The position numbers and the translations under genes are program-made. A DNA stretch of 6,692 bases, from the NCBI GenBank assembly GCA_043778315.1, contig JAYWGJ010000195.1, positions 1 through 6,692 of the forward strand, in the 5' to 3' direction. The DNA comes from JBEEMU01 sp043778315 (GTDB lineage: Bacteria > Bacteroidota > Bacteroidia > Chitinophagales > Saprospiraceae). The notes below the pieces were generated by a model that was given only the letters and a program-made list of their open reading frames with translations, had not been told where the DNA came from and searched no databases. Positions within the stretch are counted from its first letter, which is position 1; every line of letters begins with the position of its first letter. This document shows, in pieces, positions 1 through 5,855 of the stretch.

Positions 1-357
1 ATGAGCAATATTCGCGGCTGGTACGAAGAAGACCGCGACCGCGCACAACGGTTTTATAATAATATATTAGGACACGAAGGCAGCGCGCCGTTTTTCTGCG
101 AAACATGGATTGTAGAAGAAATATTGCAGCAACACCTGCATTCGCCTGCGATGTGGGCGGTGTTTCCGATACAAGACCTCACGGGCGCGCACGGCTACCT
201 GCGTCACCCGCAACCCGCAACCGAGCAAATCAACAACCCTGGCAACTCGAAACATTACTGGCGATACCGCTTTCATATCGACCTCGAAAACTTGCTGCTC
301 GAGGACGGATTTAACGATTATATCGGTAATATGGTGAAGGGCGCAGGGCGCGGGTAA
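1..357 (+). CDS. malQ: 4-alpha-glucanotransferase (GH77), C-terminal part only
   Basis: This is the C-terminal end of amylomaltase/4-alpha-glucanotransferase, a cytoplasmic enzyme that moves alpha-1,4-glucan segments between malto-oligosaccharides and takes part in maltodextrin and glycogen turnover. The reading frame is already open at base 1, so the ATG there is almost certainly an internal methionine and the real start lies upstream. Visible family motifs are GWYEEDRDRAQRFYN (residues 6-20), HLHSPAMWAVFPIQDL (45-60) and INNPGNSKHYWRYRFH (77-92), which match the conserved end of the GH77 barrel, including the helix with the IQDL motif and the NxPxxxxHYWRYR segment. The catalytic acids lie outside the window. 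The gene ends in TAA and is followed after 12 bases by a small membrane-protein gene. The large multi-domain MalQ typical of Bacteroidota is likely, but the missing N-terminus prevents confirmation. Family assignment is confident from recalled sequence patterns. Confidence 0.9.
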   Translation: MSNIRGWYEEDRDRAQRFYNNILGHEGSAPFFCETWIVEEILQQHLHSPAMWAVFPIQDLTGAHGYLRHPQPATEQINNPGNSKHYWRYRFHIDLENLLLEDGFNDYIGNMVKGAGRG

Positions 358-369
358 AAATGATATGAT

Positions 370-648
370 ATGAATAAAATGTTTTTTCACAGCACAGTTT
401 TATCGATATTGCTATTTGCATCAATTTCGTTTTTTACGATTTTGATGCAAATCAATCCAACTCATACCTATCAAAAAGAAGAGCTATATTCCCTAAACGT
501 AGGCTTTCCGTTCGTTTATTATCGACAATTTTGGGTGAGCGGCGCGAATATCCCAAACGCTGCTTGGAATAGCAAAAGTTTATTTTTCGATATTGGTTTG
601 ACGTGGTTGGTTGTATTTGTGTATGGTAAATTGAAAAAAATGGTGTAA
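370..648 (+). CDS. small two-helix membrane protein, function unknown
   Basis: I cannot name this 92-residue protein. Residues about 7-27 form a hydrophobic N-terminal helix (signal anchor or first membrane segment). Residues about 70-87 form a second one (SLFFDIGLTWLVVFVYG), ending in a basic KLKK tail, which suggests both ends face the cytoplasm. The polar segment between them has the pattern VGFPFVYYRQF at 44-54 and a WNSKSLFFDIG stretch at 66-76. From memory, small Bacteroidota hypothetical proteins share a 'GFP..YY..F ... WN...L..D....W' pattern. That supports a real gene, but no function is known to me. The ATG at 370 lies 12 bases after the malQ stop, with an A/T-rich leader, so co-transcription with malQ is plausible. 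Its TAA stop is embedded in a TAACTTTG promoter-like box. Confidence 0.65.
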   Translation: MNKMFFHSTVLSILLFASISFFTILMQINPTHTYQKEELYSLNVGFPFVYYRQFWVSGANIPNAAWNSKSLFFDIGLTWLVVFVYGKLKKMV

Positions 649-653
649 CTTTG
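646..653 (+). promoter_or_regulatory. candidate Bacteroidota -7 element (TAACTTTG)
   Basis: TAACTTTG matches the TAnnTTTG -7 consensus of the Bacteroidota primary sigma factor exactly. Its TAA is the stop codon of the small membrane-protein gene. No TTTG or TTG sits at the expected 19-20 bp upstream: TTTG at 616 is too far and TTG at 631 too near, so the -33 region is unconvincing. The only downstream reading frame on this strand is the decayed xisH-like gene starting near 750, so this may be that gene's relic promoter, or chance. Confidence 0.35.
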
Positions 654-749
654 TAAATAAATAAAATATGGCAAAACCTATCCTTCTTTAACCTAAATTT
701 CAGCACCCCTCTTATATAATTATATGGATAAAATAGGGATGAAATATAG

Positions 750-1009
750 ATGAAAATAAAACAGAAAAAGTTAGTATTCGACTTTATAACCACGCAACGA
801 GTCATTCAGAAAATAGGTCAAATAGACCAATTTAAAGGCGATTAGAAGCAATTTGACAACTATTTTTTCGCACTTTCCGAGTCAGAACCCGACAGACAAC
901 TCGTTTTAGCCGTGCCGTTAGCGGCTTACGACGTATTTTTTCAAAAAAGATACGTTCAGAAAATCATTCAAAAAAACATATCATATTATTAGTTCCCAAA
1001 TTCAAATGA
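750..1009 (+). pseudogene. degraded xisH-like gene (XisH family, internal stop and frameshift)
   Basis: Reading from ATG 750 gives one frame that is coding-like through a TAG at 843-845 and on to 969. The part after the TAG reads QFDNYFFALSESEPDR, then QLVLAVPLAAYDVFF, then QKRYVQKIIQ. This matches the C-terminal half of XisH-family proteins, where I recall a 'GQFxNYxxALxExEPxRxLYLAVPxxxYxTFF' pattern. Upstream IGQIDQFKGD fits the segment just before it. After IIQ the frame closes at 990. Restoring one A to the seven-A run at 970-976 continues as KKHIILLVPKFK and stops at 1007-1009, as expected for the next beta strand of the family. The N-terminal part with the nuclease-like E-x-K motif is not recognisable, so the product would be inactive. 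XisH, with XisI, was named for control of fdxN element excision in cyanobacteria and has a restriction-endonuclease-like fold. No XisI was found. The family match is from memory and moderately sure. Confidence 0.6.
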
Positions 1010-1063
1010 TAAACGGATTTTTGGATTGTAGCCCTCACAACTTAATATTATTAATAAAAATAG

Positions 1064-1080
1064 GCGATTTACGAAGTCGC
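1064..1080. repeat. short hairpin in the intergenic region
   Basis: GCGATTT (1064-1070) and AAGTCGC (1074-1080) can pair as a seven-base stem with one G-T pair and a three-base ACG loop. GTCGCTT recurs at 1076-1082 and 1101-1107. There is no T-run after the stem, so a classical terminator is unlikely. It could be part of a dispersed intergenic repeat, which cannot be decided from one copy. Confidence 0.35.
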
Positions 1081-1147
1081 TTGGGTATAGCAAAGAGGAG
1101 GTCGCTTAGTAATCGTTAATCACCGAACACCAGCCACTAAAATTTTC

Positions 1148-1159
1148 GCCAATATTGGC
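1148..1159. promoter_or_regulatory. perfect 12-bp palindrome upstream of arcA
   Basis: GCCAATATTGGC is a perfect 12-bp inverted repeat ending 20 bases before the arcA start codon. The position suits an operator for a dimeric regulator in the arcA leader or promoter. It does not resemble the ARG box bound by ArgR. No convincing TAnnTTTG element is visible immediately upstream, so the arcA promoter itself is unassigned. Confidence 0.45.
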
Positions 1160-1179
1160 ATCATACAAAAAATAAAAAT

Positions 1180-2442
1180 ATGCAAAATATCAATGTGTCA
1201 TCAGAAATAGGCAGGCTACGCAAGGTTTTAGTGCATTGCCCCGATAGAGGCATCGACCGCATCTCGCCGCGCCGCGCCGAAGAACTTTTGTTTGACGACA
1301 TTGTGTATTTGGAAAAAATGCAGGAAGAACACGCCATTTTTACAGACGTGCTGAAAGCATTTTTGGGTGCGGACAACGTTTTAGAAACCGAAAACCTGAT
1401 TTTGGAGGGCTTGTACGCCAATCCTAAGCGAAAGCAGCGATTGATAGATGCTATCGCGACCTTCGAGGAGTTGCCCGACGTGCATAAAACGCTCATGGAA
1501 AACCTGCCAAACGAAGAGCTGAAAGAGGTATTGATTTCGGGCTATTGCCCGTCGACGGACGAAATTTTGTTTGACCCAATCCCCAATTTTATTTTTACCC
1601 GCGATATTGCGGTGATGATAAACGACTACGCGCTGCTCACGAAGCCATCGAAAACGGCGCGACAGCGCGAAAACTACTTGACGCGGTTTATTTTTTGGGA
1701 ACACCCGTTGTTTAAGACCTTGCAAGACGACACCAAAATCATCAATTTGAATAAAATCAACCGTTTTCCGCCGTCCCGAACGGGCGAACCTGTGTCGGTA
1801 GAAGGTGGCGACGTGATGATTATCAATAAGGATTATTTGCTTATCGGTTGCAGCGAACGCACGACCGCACGCGGCATCGAGCTACTCACGGCGGAGCTAT
1901 TCAAGCACAATATCGTCAAAAACGTCGTCCGCATCAATATCCCGAACGAGCGGTATTGTATGCACATCGATACTATTTTTACGCAAATCAACCACAACCA
2001 CATCGTCGGTTTCGCGCCGTTAGTGATGGACGGACTCGGCTCTTACGTCACGGTGCATCGGCACACGGGCGCAAGCAAGGAATATCCCACTATTCAAGAG
2101 TTTTTCTTGCATGAAATCAACGATAAAATGGAGTTTATCGCCTGCGGCGGCGGCGTTTGGCCTCACGCGGAGCGCGAGCAATGGACGGACGGCTGCAACC
2201 TCGTGGCACTCCGCCCTGGTATCGCGCTCACTTACGACCGCAATATTATGACTTCCGAAACGCTCAAAAAATACGGTTATACTATCGTTCACGCCGAAAA
2301 ACTGTTGCGCGACATCAAAAGCGGTAAAGTGGTAGCCGACGAAATGCAAAACACGATTATCATGCTGCCGTCGTCGGAGCTGTCTCGCGCACGCGGCGGC
2401 TCGCACTGCATGACCTGCCCGATTGTGAGGGACGAAATATAA
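1180..2442 (+). CDS. arcA: arginine deiminase
   Basis: Hydrolyses L-arginine to L-citrulline and ammonia in the cytoplasm, the first step of the arginine deiminase pathway. The 420-residue length is normal for the family and the whole catalytic set is visible. FTRD (139-142) supplies the substrate-binding Asp142, and EGGD (208-211) supplies Glu208. HID (262-264) supplies His262 and Asp264, WTDGCN lies at 335-340, and the C-terminal GGSHCMTCPIVRD (406-418) carries the nucleophile Cys410. The N-terminal RLRKVLVHCP (12-21) is the usual first strand of the guanidino-group-modifying fold. The ATG at 1180 has an A-rich leader (AAAAAATAAAAAT), typical of Bacteroidota, and a palindrome lies 20 bases upstream. 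No arcB, arcC or antiporter gene is present here, so the fate of citrulline (catabolic ATP production, nitrogen supply or acid protection) cannot be inferred. A bioF-like gene follows after 34 bases. Agmatine deiminase is unlikely because of the ADI-type C-terminus. Confidence 0.93.
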   Translation: MQNINVSSEIGRLRKVLVHCPDRGIDRISPRRAEELLFDDIVYLEKMQEEHAIFTDVLKAFLGADNVLETENLILEGLYANPKRKQRLIDAIATFEELPDVHKTLMENLPNEELKEVLISGYCPSTDEILFDPIPNFIFTRDIAVMINDYALLTKPSKTARQRENYLTRFIFWEHPLFKTLQDDTKIINLNKINRFPPSRTGEPVSVEGGDVMIINKDYLLIGCSERTTARGIELLTAELFKHNIVKNVVRINIPNERYCMHIDTIFTQINHNHIVGFAPLVMDGLGSYVTVHRHTGASKEYPTIQEFFLHEINDKMEFIACGGGVWPHAEREQWTDGCNLVALRPGIALTYDRNIMTSETLKKYGYTIVHAEKLLRDIKSGKVVADEMQNTIIMLPSSELSRARGGSHCMTCPIVRDEI

Positions 2443-2476
2443 GGCTAAAAGCTCAGTTTTTATATACTTAACCACC

Positions 2477-3604
2477 ATGCGTCCACACCTCCGCGCCCTC
2501 GCCGACGCGCTCGACAAGCGCAGCACGCAGGGCAATTTGCGCTCGTTGCGCCCGTTGCCGCCCCACGGCAGCCTAATAGATTTTTACTCCAACGACTACT
2601 TAGGCGTAGCGCGCCTCGCGCCGAACTTCGCAGAAACCGCGTATAAAAATACGCATGATTTGCGCGGCGGCAGCACAGGTTCGCGGCTACTTTCTGGCAA
2701 TTTTGATGCCGTGACTGCCCTCGAGCAAGACCTCGCCGCATACTTTGACGCGCCCGCAGCCCTTGTTTTTAATAGCGGCTACACCGCCAATATCGGTTTT
2801 TTTCAAGCCGTGCCGCAACGCGGTGACGTGATACTCTACGACGCACTCATACACGCGAGCGTCCGCGAAGGCGTGCGCCTGAGTCGCGCCGACTCGTTTT
2901 CGTTCGCGCACAACGACGTCGACGATTTAGCCAAAAAAATACAAAAATACGCGCCGCGAAACGTCTTCGTAGCCGTAGAAAGTTTGTACAGTATGGACGG
3001 TGATTTTGCGCCGCTCCGCGCACTCGCTGACCTCTGCGACCGCTACGAAGCCGCGCTCGTGATAGACGAAGCGCACTCGACGGGCGTTTTCGGCAACGAA
3101 AAAATAGGGAATGGATTGTGTGTGCAGCTCGGCATTCAGCACAGCGTTTTTGCGCGTTTATATACTTTTGGGAAAGCCGTCGGGGCGCACGGCGCGGTAT
3201 GGGTTGGTAGCGAATTACTACAAACTTTTTTGGTCAATTTCTCTCGCGCGTTTATATACACTACCGCGCCGCCGCCTGCGCAAATCGCTGATATTCAGTA
3301 CAAAATCAATTATATTCGGACGCACGGCAAGCCGTTGCAAGCGCAATTATTCAAGAATATACAAGCCTTTTTGAATAATAATAAAACCGATTTTGATGCT
3401 AATACTTTGTTTTCGCCCATACAAACCGTACAGATAAACGACGCGGCAGCCTGCAAAACGGTAGCGCAAAACTTGCGCGAAAAAGGCTTAGACGTACGCG
3501 CCATACTCGCGCCGACCGTCGCGGCAGGCAGCGAGCGGCTGCGCATTTGTATTCATGCGTACAACACCGCGCAAGAGATGGAACATTTGCGCAAAAGCAT
3601 CTAA
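2477..3604 (+). CDS. bioF: 8-amino-7-oxononanoate synthase-like PLP enzyme (alpha-oxoamine synthase)
   Basis: Most likely BioF, which condenses pimeloyl-ACP (or -CoA) with L-alanine to give 8-amino-7-oxononanoate, CO2 and the free carrier, the first step of biotin ring assembly. The 375 residues are close to the usual length. Fold type I landmarks run in order: DFYSNDYLGVA (35-45), the glycine-rich GGSTGSRLLSGN (64-75), HASVREG (126-132, His126 stacking on PLP), ESLYSMDGD (168-176), DEAHSTGVFG (197-206) and the Schiff-base lysine Lys233 in TFGKAVGAHGA (230-240). A C-terminal GSERLRICIHAYNT (351-364) matches the BioF end. The ATG at 2477 is 34 bases after the arcA stop, so read-through from arcA is possible. 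Other alpha-oxoamine synthases, such as glycine C-acetyltransferase or a CqsA-like autoinducer synthase, cannot be fully excluded. No other biotin gene is in the window. The gene is visibly richer in G+C than the flanking spacers and is convergent with the next gene. Confidence 0.83.
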   Translation: MRPHLRALADALDKRSTQGNLRSLRPLPPHGSLIDFYSNDYLGVARLAPNFAETAYKNTHDLRGGSTGSRLLSGNFDAVTALEQDLAAYFDAPAALVFNSGYTANIGFFQAVPQRGDVILYDALIHASVREGVRLSRADSFSFAHNDVDDLAKKIQKYAPRNVFVAVESLYSMDGDFAPLRALADLCDRYEAALVIDEAHSTGVFGNEKIGNGLCVQLGIQHSVFARLYTFGKAVGAHGAVWVGSELLQTFLVNFSRAFIYTTAPPPAQIADIQYKINYIRTHGKPLQAQLFKNIQAFLNNNKTDFDANTLFSPIQTVQINDAAACKTVAQNLREKGLDVRAILAPTVAAGSERLRICIHAYNTAQEMEHLRKSI

Positions 3605-3615
3605 AAAAGCGCAAA
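3586..3615. repeat. inverted repeat across the bioF stop codon
   Basis: TTTGCGC (3586-3592) pairs perfectly with GCGCAAA (3609-3615) around a 16-base A-rich loop that contains the bioF stop. It lies in the short convergent gap before the minus-strand gene ending at 3643. No U-tract follows on either strand, so a role in ending transcription from both sides is only a guess. Confidence 0.25.
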
Positions 3616-3642
3616 CATCAAGTAAATATGTACAAAAACGGA

Positions 3643-4614
3643 TTATTTCACCGTAATTCGTATCGCGTCGCTTTTGTCTTTATCCGAAATCATAATCAAG
3701 GTTTCGGGTGGCGAAATGCCGTCGTCGAGTGTAATAGCGGCGGTGCAAGGCGGATTTGTACCCAAATCCTCTGCAAATATTTCTAGTATATTTTCGCCTT
3801 TATCGAGTTGCAATAAATACTCCGCTTTTTTATTCAAAACGGGTACGTTTTTGTACAGCCACTTACCGTTTAGCTTCAACGACACCACGTCGCCGTCTTG
3901 CAGACGGTCGTCCCACAACAACATTTTTACTTTATTTACTGGCGTTTTAATGTCTTTTCTGACCTCAAAAGCACGCTTTTCCTCCACTTGCGCAACGACG
4001 GCTGACTCCACGACTTTCGCCTTTGGTTTCGGTGTTTTCGCTTTGGCTATTTTGGGTATTGCCTTGGTACTTTGTTTATTTGGCGACGGTTTGAGCGAAG
4101 CAATAGCGGCGATAGCAGCAGGCGAAAGCACCTGTTTTCTACTAATATCCACCTTATATACGTCGTATTCGCAGGCTTTTGCGCCGTTATATTCTATCAA
4201 ATCAATAAAATCTACGTCTTCGGGCAACGGCGTGAAATACAACTGAAAAACGACCACTTGTCTGCCGCGCACCAATTTTGCATCGGGTAATTCCGCACAG
4301 CGAAACCCGTTTTTTATTACATCATACATCGGTATATTTTGGGTGCTAACGATAGAAGCGACTTTTTTTCCGCCCGACATCAGCTTAAACGAATTACAGA
4401 TAGAAATCAGCGTTTCGTCTTTGTTTTTATTCGTAAAACTCATCGTCACTACCGTAAACTGTGGCGTGCGCTCCACTTTTTCTATTAGTAAAGTGGAGAA
4501 CGAACGCTCCGCGTAGCGCGGTTTTTCCGCCACCCAATACTTGCCCGCGCCACGTTGCGCGAAAGCGAATTGTTGCAACAAAATAAAGAATGCAGCTAAG
4601 GCAATCCGTGTCAT
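3643..4614 (-). CDS. secreted two-domain protein, function unknown
   Basis: I do not recognise a named family for this 323-residue protein. Residues 1-19 are a clear Sec signal peptide (hydrophobic LAAFFILLQQ, cleavage after AFA-19). Residues about 25-160 look like a beta-rich extracytoplasmic domain (FTVVTMSFTNKN, VVVFQLYFTPLP). Residues about 165-225 form a low-complexity linker rich in Ala, Lys and Pro (for example KTPKPKAK). The C-terminal region (about 226-323) contains MLLWDDRLQDGDVVSLKLNG, then KGENILEIFAEDLGTNPP, TAAITLDDG and DAIRITVK. From memory it resembles a beta-sandwich domain that recurs at the end of secreted or outer-membrane-associated Bacteroidota proteins ('WD.G..DGD.VSL.LNG ... 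A.N.G..PP.T..I..DDG'). It has no lipobox and no type IX sorting tail, so a periplasmic location is likely. A TAGTTTTG -7-like box lies about 60 bases upstream of its ATG. Confidence 0.85.
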   Translation of the reverse strand: MTRIALAAFFILLQQFAFAQRGAGKYWVAEKPRYAERSFSTLLIEKVERTPQFTVVTMSFTNKNKDETLISICNSFKLMSGGKKVASIVSTQNIPMYDVIKNGFRCAELPDAKLVRGRQVVVFQLYFTPLPEDVDFIDLIEYNGAKACEYDVYKVDISRKQVLSPAAIAAIASLKPSPNKQSTKAIPKIAKAKTPKPKAKVVESAVVAQVEEKRAFEVRKDIKTPVNKVKMLLWDDRLQDGDVVSLKLNGKWLYKNVPVLNKKAEYLLQLDKGENILEIFAEDLGTNPPCTAAITLDDGISPPETLIMISDKDKSDAIRITVK

Positions 4615-4676
4615 AGTATAGTTTTAATTGGAATGATGTGTATATTTGAATTTATTTTAAATTATAAAATAAAAAA

Positions 4677-4684
4677 CAAAACTA
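4677..4684 (-). promoter_or_regulatory. candidate -7 element for the secreted protein gene
   Basis: Read on the minus strand this is TAGTTTTG, an exact TAnnTTTG match, 62 bases before the start codon at 4614. A minus-strand TTG at 4700-4702 is the nearest -33 candidate, but its 15-bp gap is shorter than the usual 19-20 bp. The untranslated leader would be about 55 bases of A/T-rich sequence. Confidence 0.45.
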
Positions 4685-4747
4685 CAATAAAATACGACGC
4701 AATGGGATTTTCACACCTTGTTTTAACTTGATTTTATGATTTTTACA

Positions 4748-5803
4748 TTAATCCGCTTTAACAAATTTGCGACTTAGTACGCCTTCCGCCGTCTGCAATT
4801 GCAGTGTATAAATACCGTTCGGCAACGCAGCGACCTCTATATTAGCATTAATATAAGTATTTTCGGGTGTTAAAACGCTGCTGTACCACGTTTTTCCTAC
4901 CATATCGGTCAATACACAAGTGATTTTTGCATTATTTTTGCTCGTATTCGCGTTTACGCGCAATATCGAGGAGGTTGGATTTGGTGAAAGCGTTACACGC
5001 TCGAGACCTGTTGCGTTATCAGTTGCCACAAAGCAAATATTATTCACATTCCACGCCAATTCTGCCCATTCTGGGTGTTCTACATAAGGATTTGAGTTGC
5101 CTTGCGCAGTTTTTATTTTATTATTTCGCAATATTTCTGCTGCGTCTGGCGGATCTTGCGCGTTCCATGCAAGGGCTTGTTGTATCGACATCACACTCGT
5201 AATCGCGCCTGCTTGCGTCGGATACATCGTATAAAAATACATCACCGCTCGGGCGCAATTGCCCTTATGCACCTCACGCGGCTCGAAGTAGCCCGTACCG
5301 TTCGAGTACACTAACGACTCGCCATAGTCATCGATATTTGTGGTCGGAATCGTCGTCTGACTCGTCGCTTTATACACCCAAGTCGTCGTGCGAAAATCGG
5401 GAATTTCGGCAAACGGATAGTTGCTACGCAGGCTGTTCCATGTACCATAAACTGGAAAAAGATGGTGAATATCGCTCAACATTGGCTCTGCGCTATTAAA
5501 AAACGACTGCGGAACGGAGTGTTCGCAGTTCATCGGCGCAGGATTTGTGGTTTGTGTGCCGCGAGTGAGCCGCAGCTTGTAGCCCGAATAAATACAAGTG
5601 AGCGTGTCGTTCGGGTTGTCTATGTCGGCATACATTTTCTTACGCGAATTGGTGTAGCCGACTTGCGAAAACTTGCCATTATAGTAGGTTGTTTTGAGCC
5701 AATCGCGCATCTGCTCGCAAGTAGCACCCACAGGCGGCGTTTGCGCAAAAGCTTTTGCCGTTGCCAAAACAAAAATCAGCACTAATAAAATTGTCTTTTT
5801 CAT
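4748..5803 (-). CDS. secreted endonuclease I with type IX secretion sorting domain
   Basis: A nuclease of the endonuclease I (EndA/Vvn, His-Me finger) family that cuts DNA, and probably RNA, outside the cell, plausibly for nutrient scavenging or degrading extracellular DNA. Residues 1-20 are a Sec signal peptide ending AFA|Q. The catalytic domain covers about 25-260. CEHSVPQSFF (93-102) holds the metal ligand Glu94 and general base His95. SDIHHLFPVYGTWNSLRSNYPF follows at 110-131, with an Asn there completing the metal site. FEPREVHKGNCARAVMYF (173-190) and NPYVEHPEWAELAW (238-251) are further family signatures. Residues about 271-351 form a type A sorting domain (SPNPTSS, DMVGKTW, LPNGIYTLQLQTAEG, SRKFVKAD) that directs export through the type IX system and is normally removed at the surface. 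The 351-residue length is typical and the gene appears intact. Its ATG at 5803 lies 49 bases past the mtnB stop, and a TAACTTTG box overlaps that stop. Confidence 0.93.
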   Translation of the reverse strand: MKKTILLVLIFVLATAKAFAQTPPVGATCEQMRDWLKTTYYNGKFSQVGYTNSRKKMYADIDNPNDTLTCIYSGYKLRLTRGTQTTNPAPMNCEHSVPQSFFNSAEPMLSDIHHLFPVYGTWNSLRSNYPFAEIPDFRTTTWVYKATSQTTIPTTNIDDYGESLVYSNGTGYFEPREVHKGNCARAVMYFYTMYPTQAGAITSVMSIQQALAWNAQDPPDAAEILRNNKIKTAQGNSNPYVEHPEWAELAWNVNNICFVATDNATGLERVTLSPNPTSSILRVNANTSKNNAKITCVLTDMVGKTWYSSVLTPENTYINANIEVAALPNGIYTLQLQTAEGVLSRKFVKAD

Positions 5804-5812
5804 AATATTTAT

Positions 5813-5840
5813 AGATTTGTAATCTTAGATTTTTTGTAAT
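5813..5840. repeat. small alternating repeats in the nuclease leader
   Basis: AGATT (5813-5817), AATCT (5821-5825) and AGATT (5827-5831) allow two mutually exclusive short stems. AGATTTGTAAT and AGATTTTTTGTAAT form an imperfect direct repeat. They lie in the presumed untranslated leader of the endonuclease gene. Sequence this A/T-rich produces such patterns easily, so significance is doubtful. Confidence 0.25.
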
Positions 5841-5847
5841 GTGATGA

Positions 5848-5855
5848 CAAAGTTA
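5848..5855 (-). promoter_or_regulatory. candidate -7 element for the endonuclease gene
   Basis: The minus-strand reading is TAACTTTG, an exact TAnnTTTG match, 45 bases upstream of the endonuclease ATG. Its TAA is the mtnB stop codon, so the promoter would begin inside the end of mtnB. No good -33 TTG or TTTG is seen 19-20 bp upstream, which lowers confidence. Confidence 0.5.

Larger units (their letters stand above)
649..1179. other. AT-rich region without an intact gene
   Basis: These 531 bases between the small membrane-protein gene and arcA carry no uninterrupted credible gene on either strand. They hold a candidate -7 box at the left edge, a degraded xisH-like coding relic (about 750-1009), a short hairpin with a nearby repeated GTCGCTT (1064-1107) and a perfect 12-bp palindrome (1148-1159) ahead of arcA. 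The remainder, especially 654-749 and 1010-1060, is A/T-rich with frequent stops in all frames, and I see nothing interpretable in it. Confidence 0.7.

Noticed and set aside
714..725. ATATAATTATAT palindrome
   Set aside because: Composed only of A and T in an A/T-rich spacer, so symmetry of this length is expected by chance.
452..805. 117-codon open frame on the minus strand
   Set aside because: It overlaps the small membrane-protein gene and the xisH relic, has Phe/Tyr/Ile-rich low-complexity translation and no family resemblance.
2020..2535. 171-codon open frame on the minus strand
   Set aside because: It lies antisense across the end of arcA and start of bioF, both of which have clear catalytic motifs. 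The translation is Arg/Ala/His-rich with no recognisable domain, as expected for a shadow of G+C-rich genes.
3605..3642. Bidirectional terminator in the convergent gap
   Set aside because: Only a 7-bp stem with a long loop is present at 3586-3615 and no T-run follows on either strand, so a terminator call is not supported.
3674..4246. 190-codon open frame on the plus strand
   Set aside because: Antisense to the secreted two-domain protein, whose signal peptide and domain motifs are convincing. The plus-strand product is Ser/Phe-rich without a motif.
4632..4645. 14-base identity with 6676-6689 (AATGATGTGTATAT)
   Set aside because: One copy is in a leader and the other at the window edge. There is no shared flanking sequence or structure, and the A/T bias makes coincidence likely.
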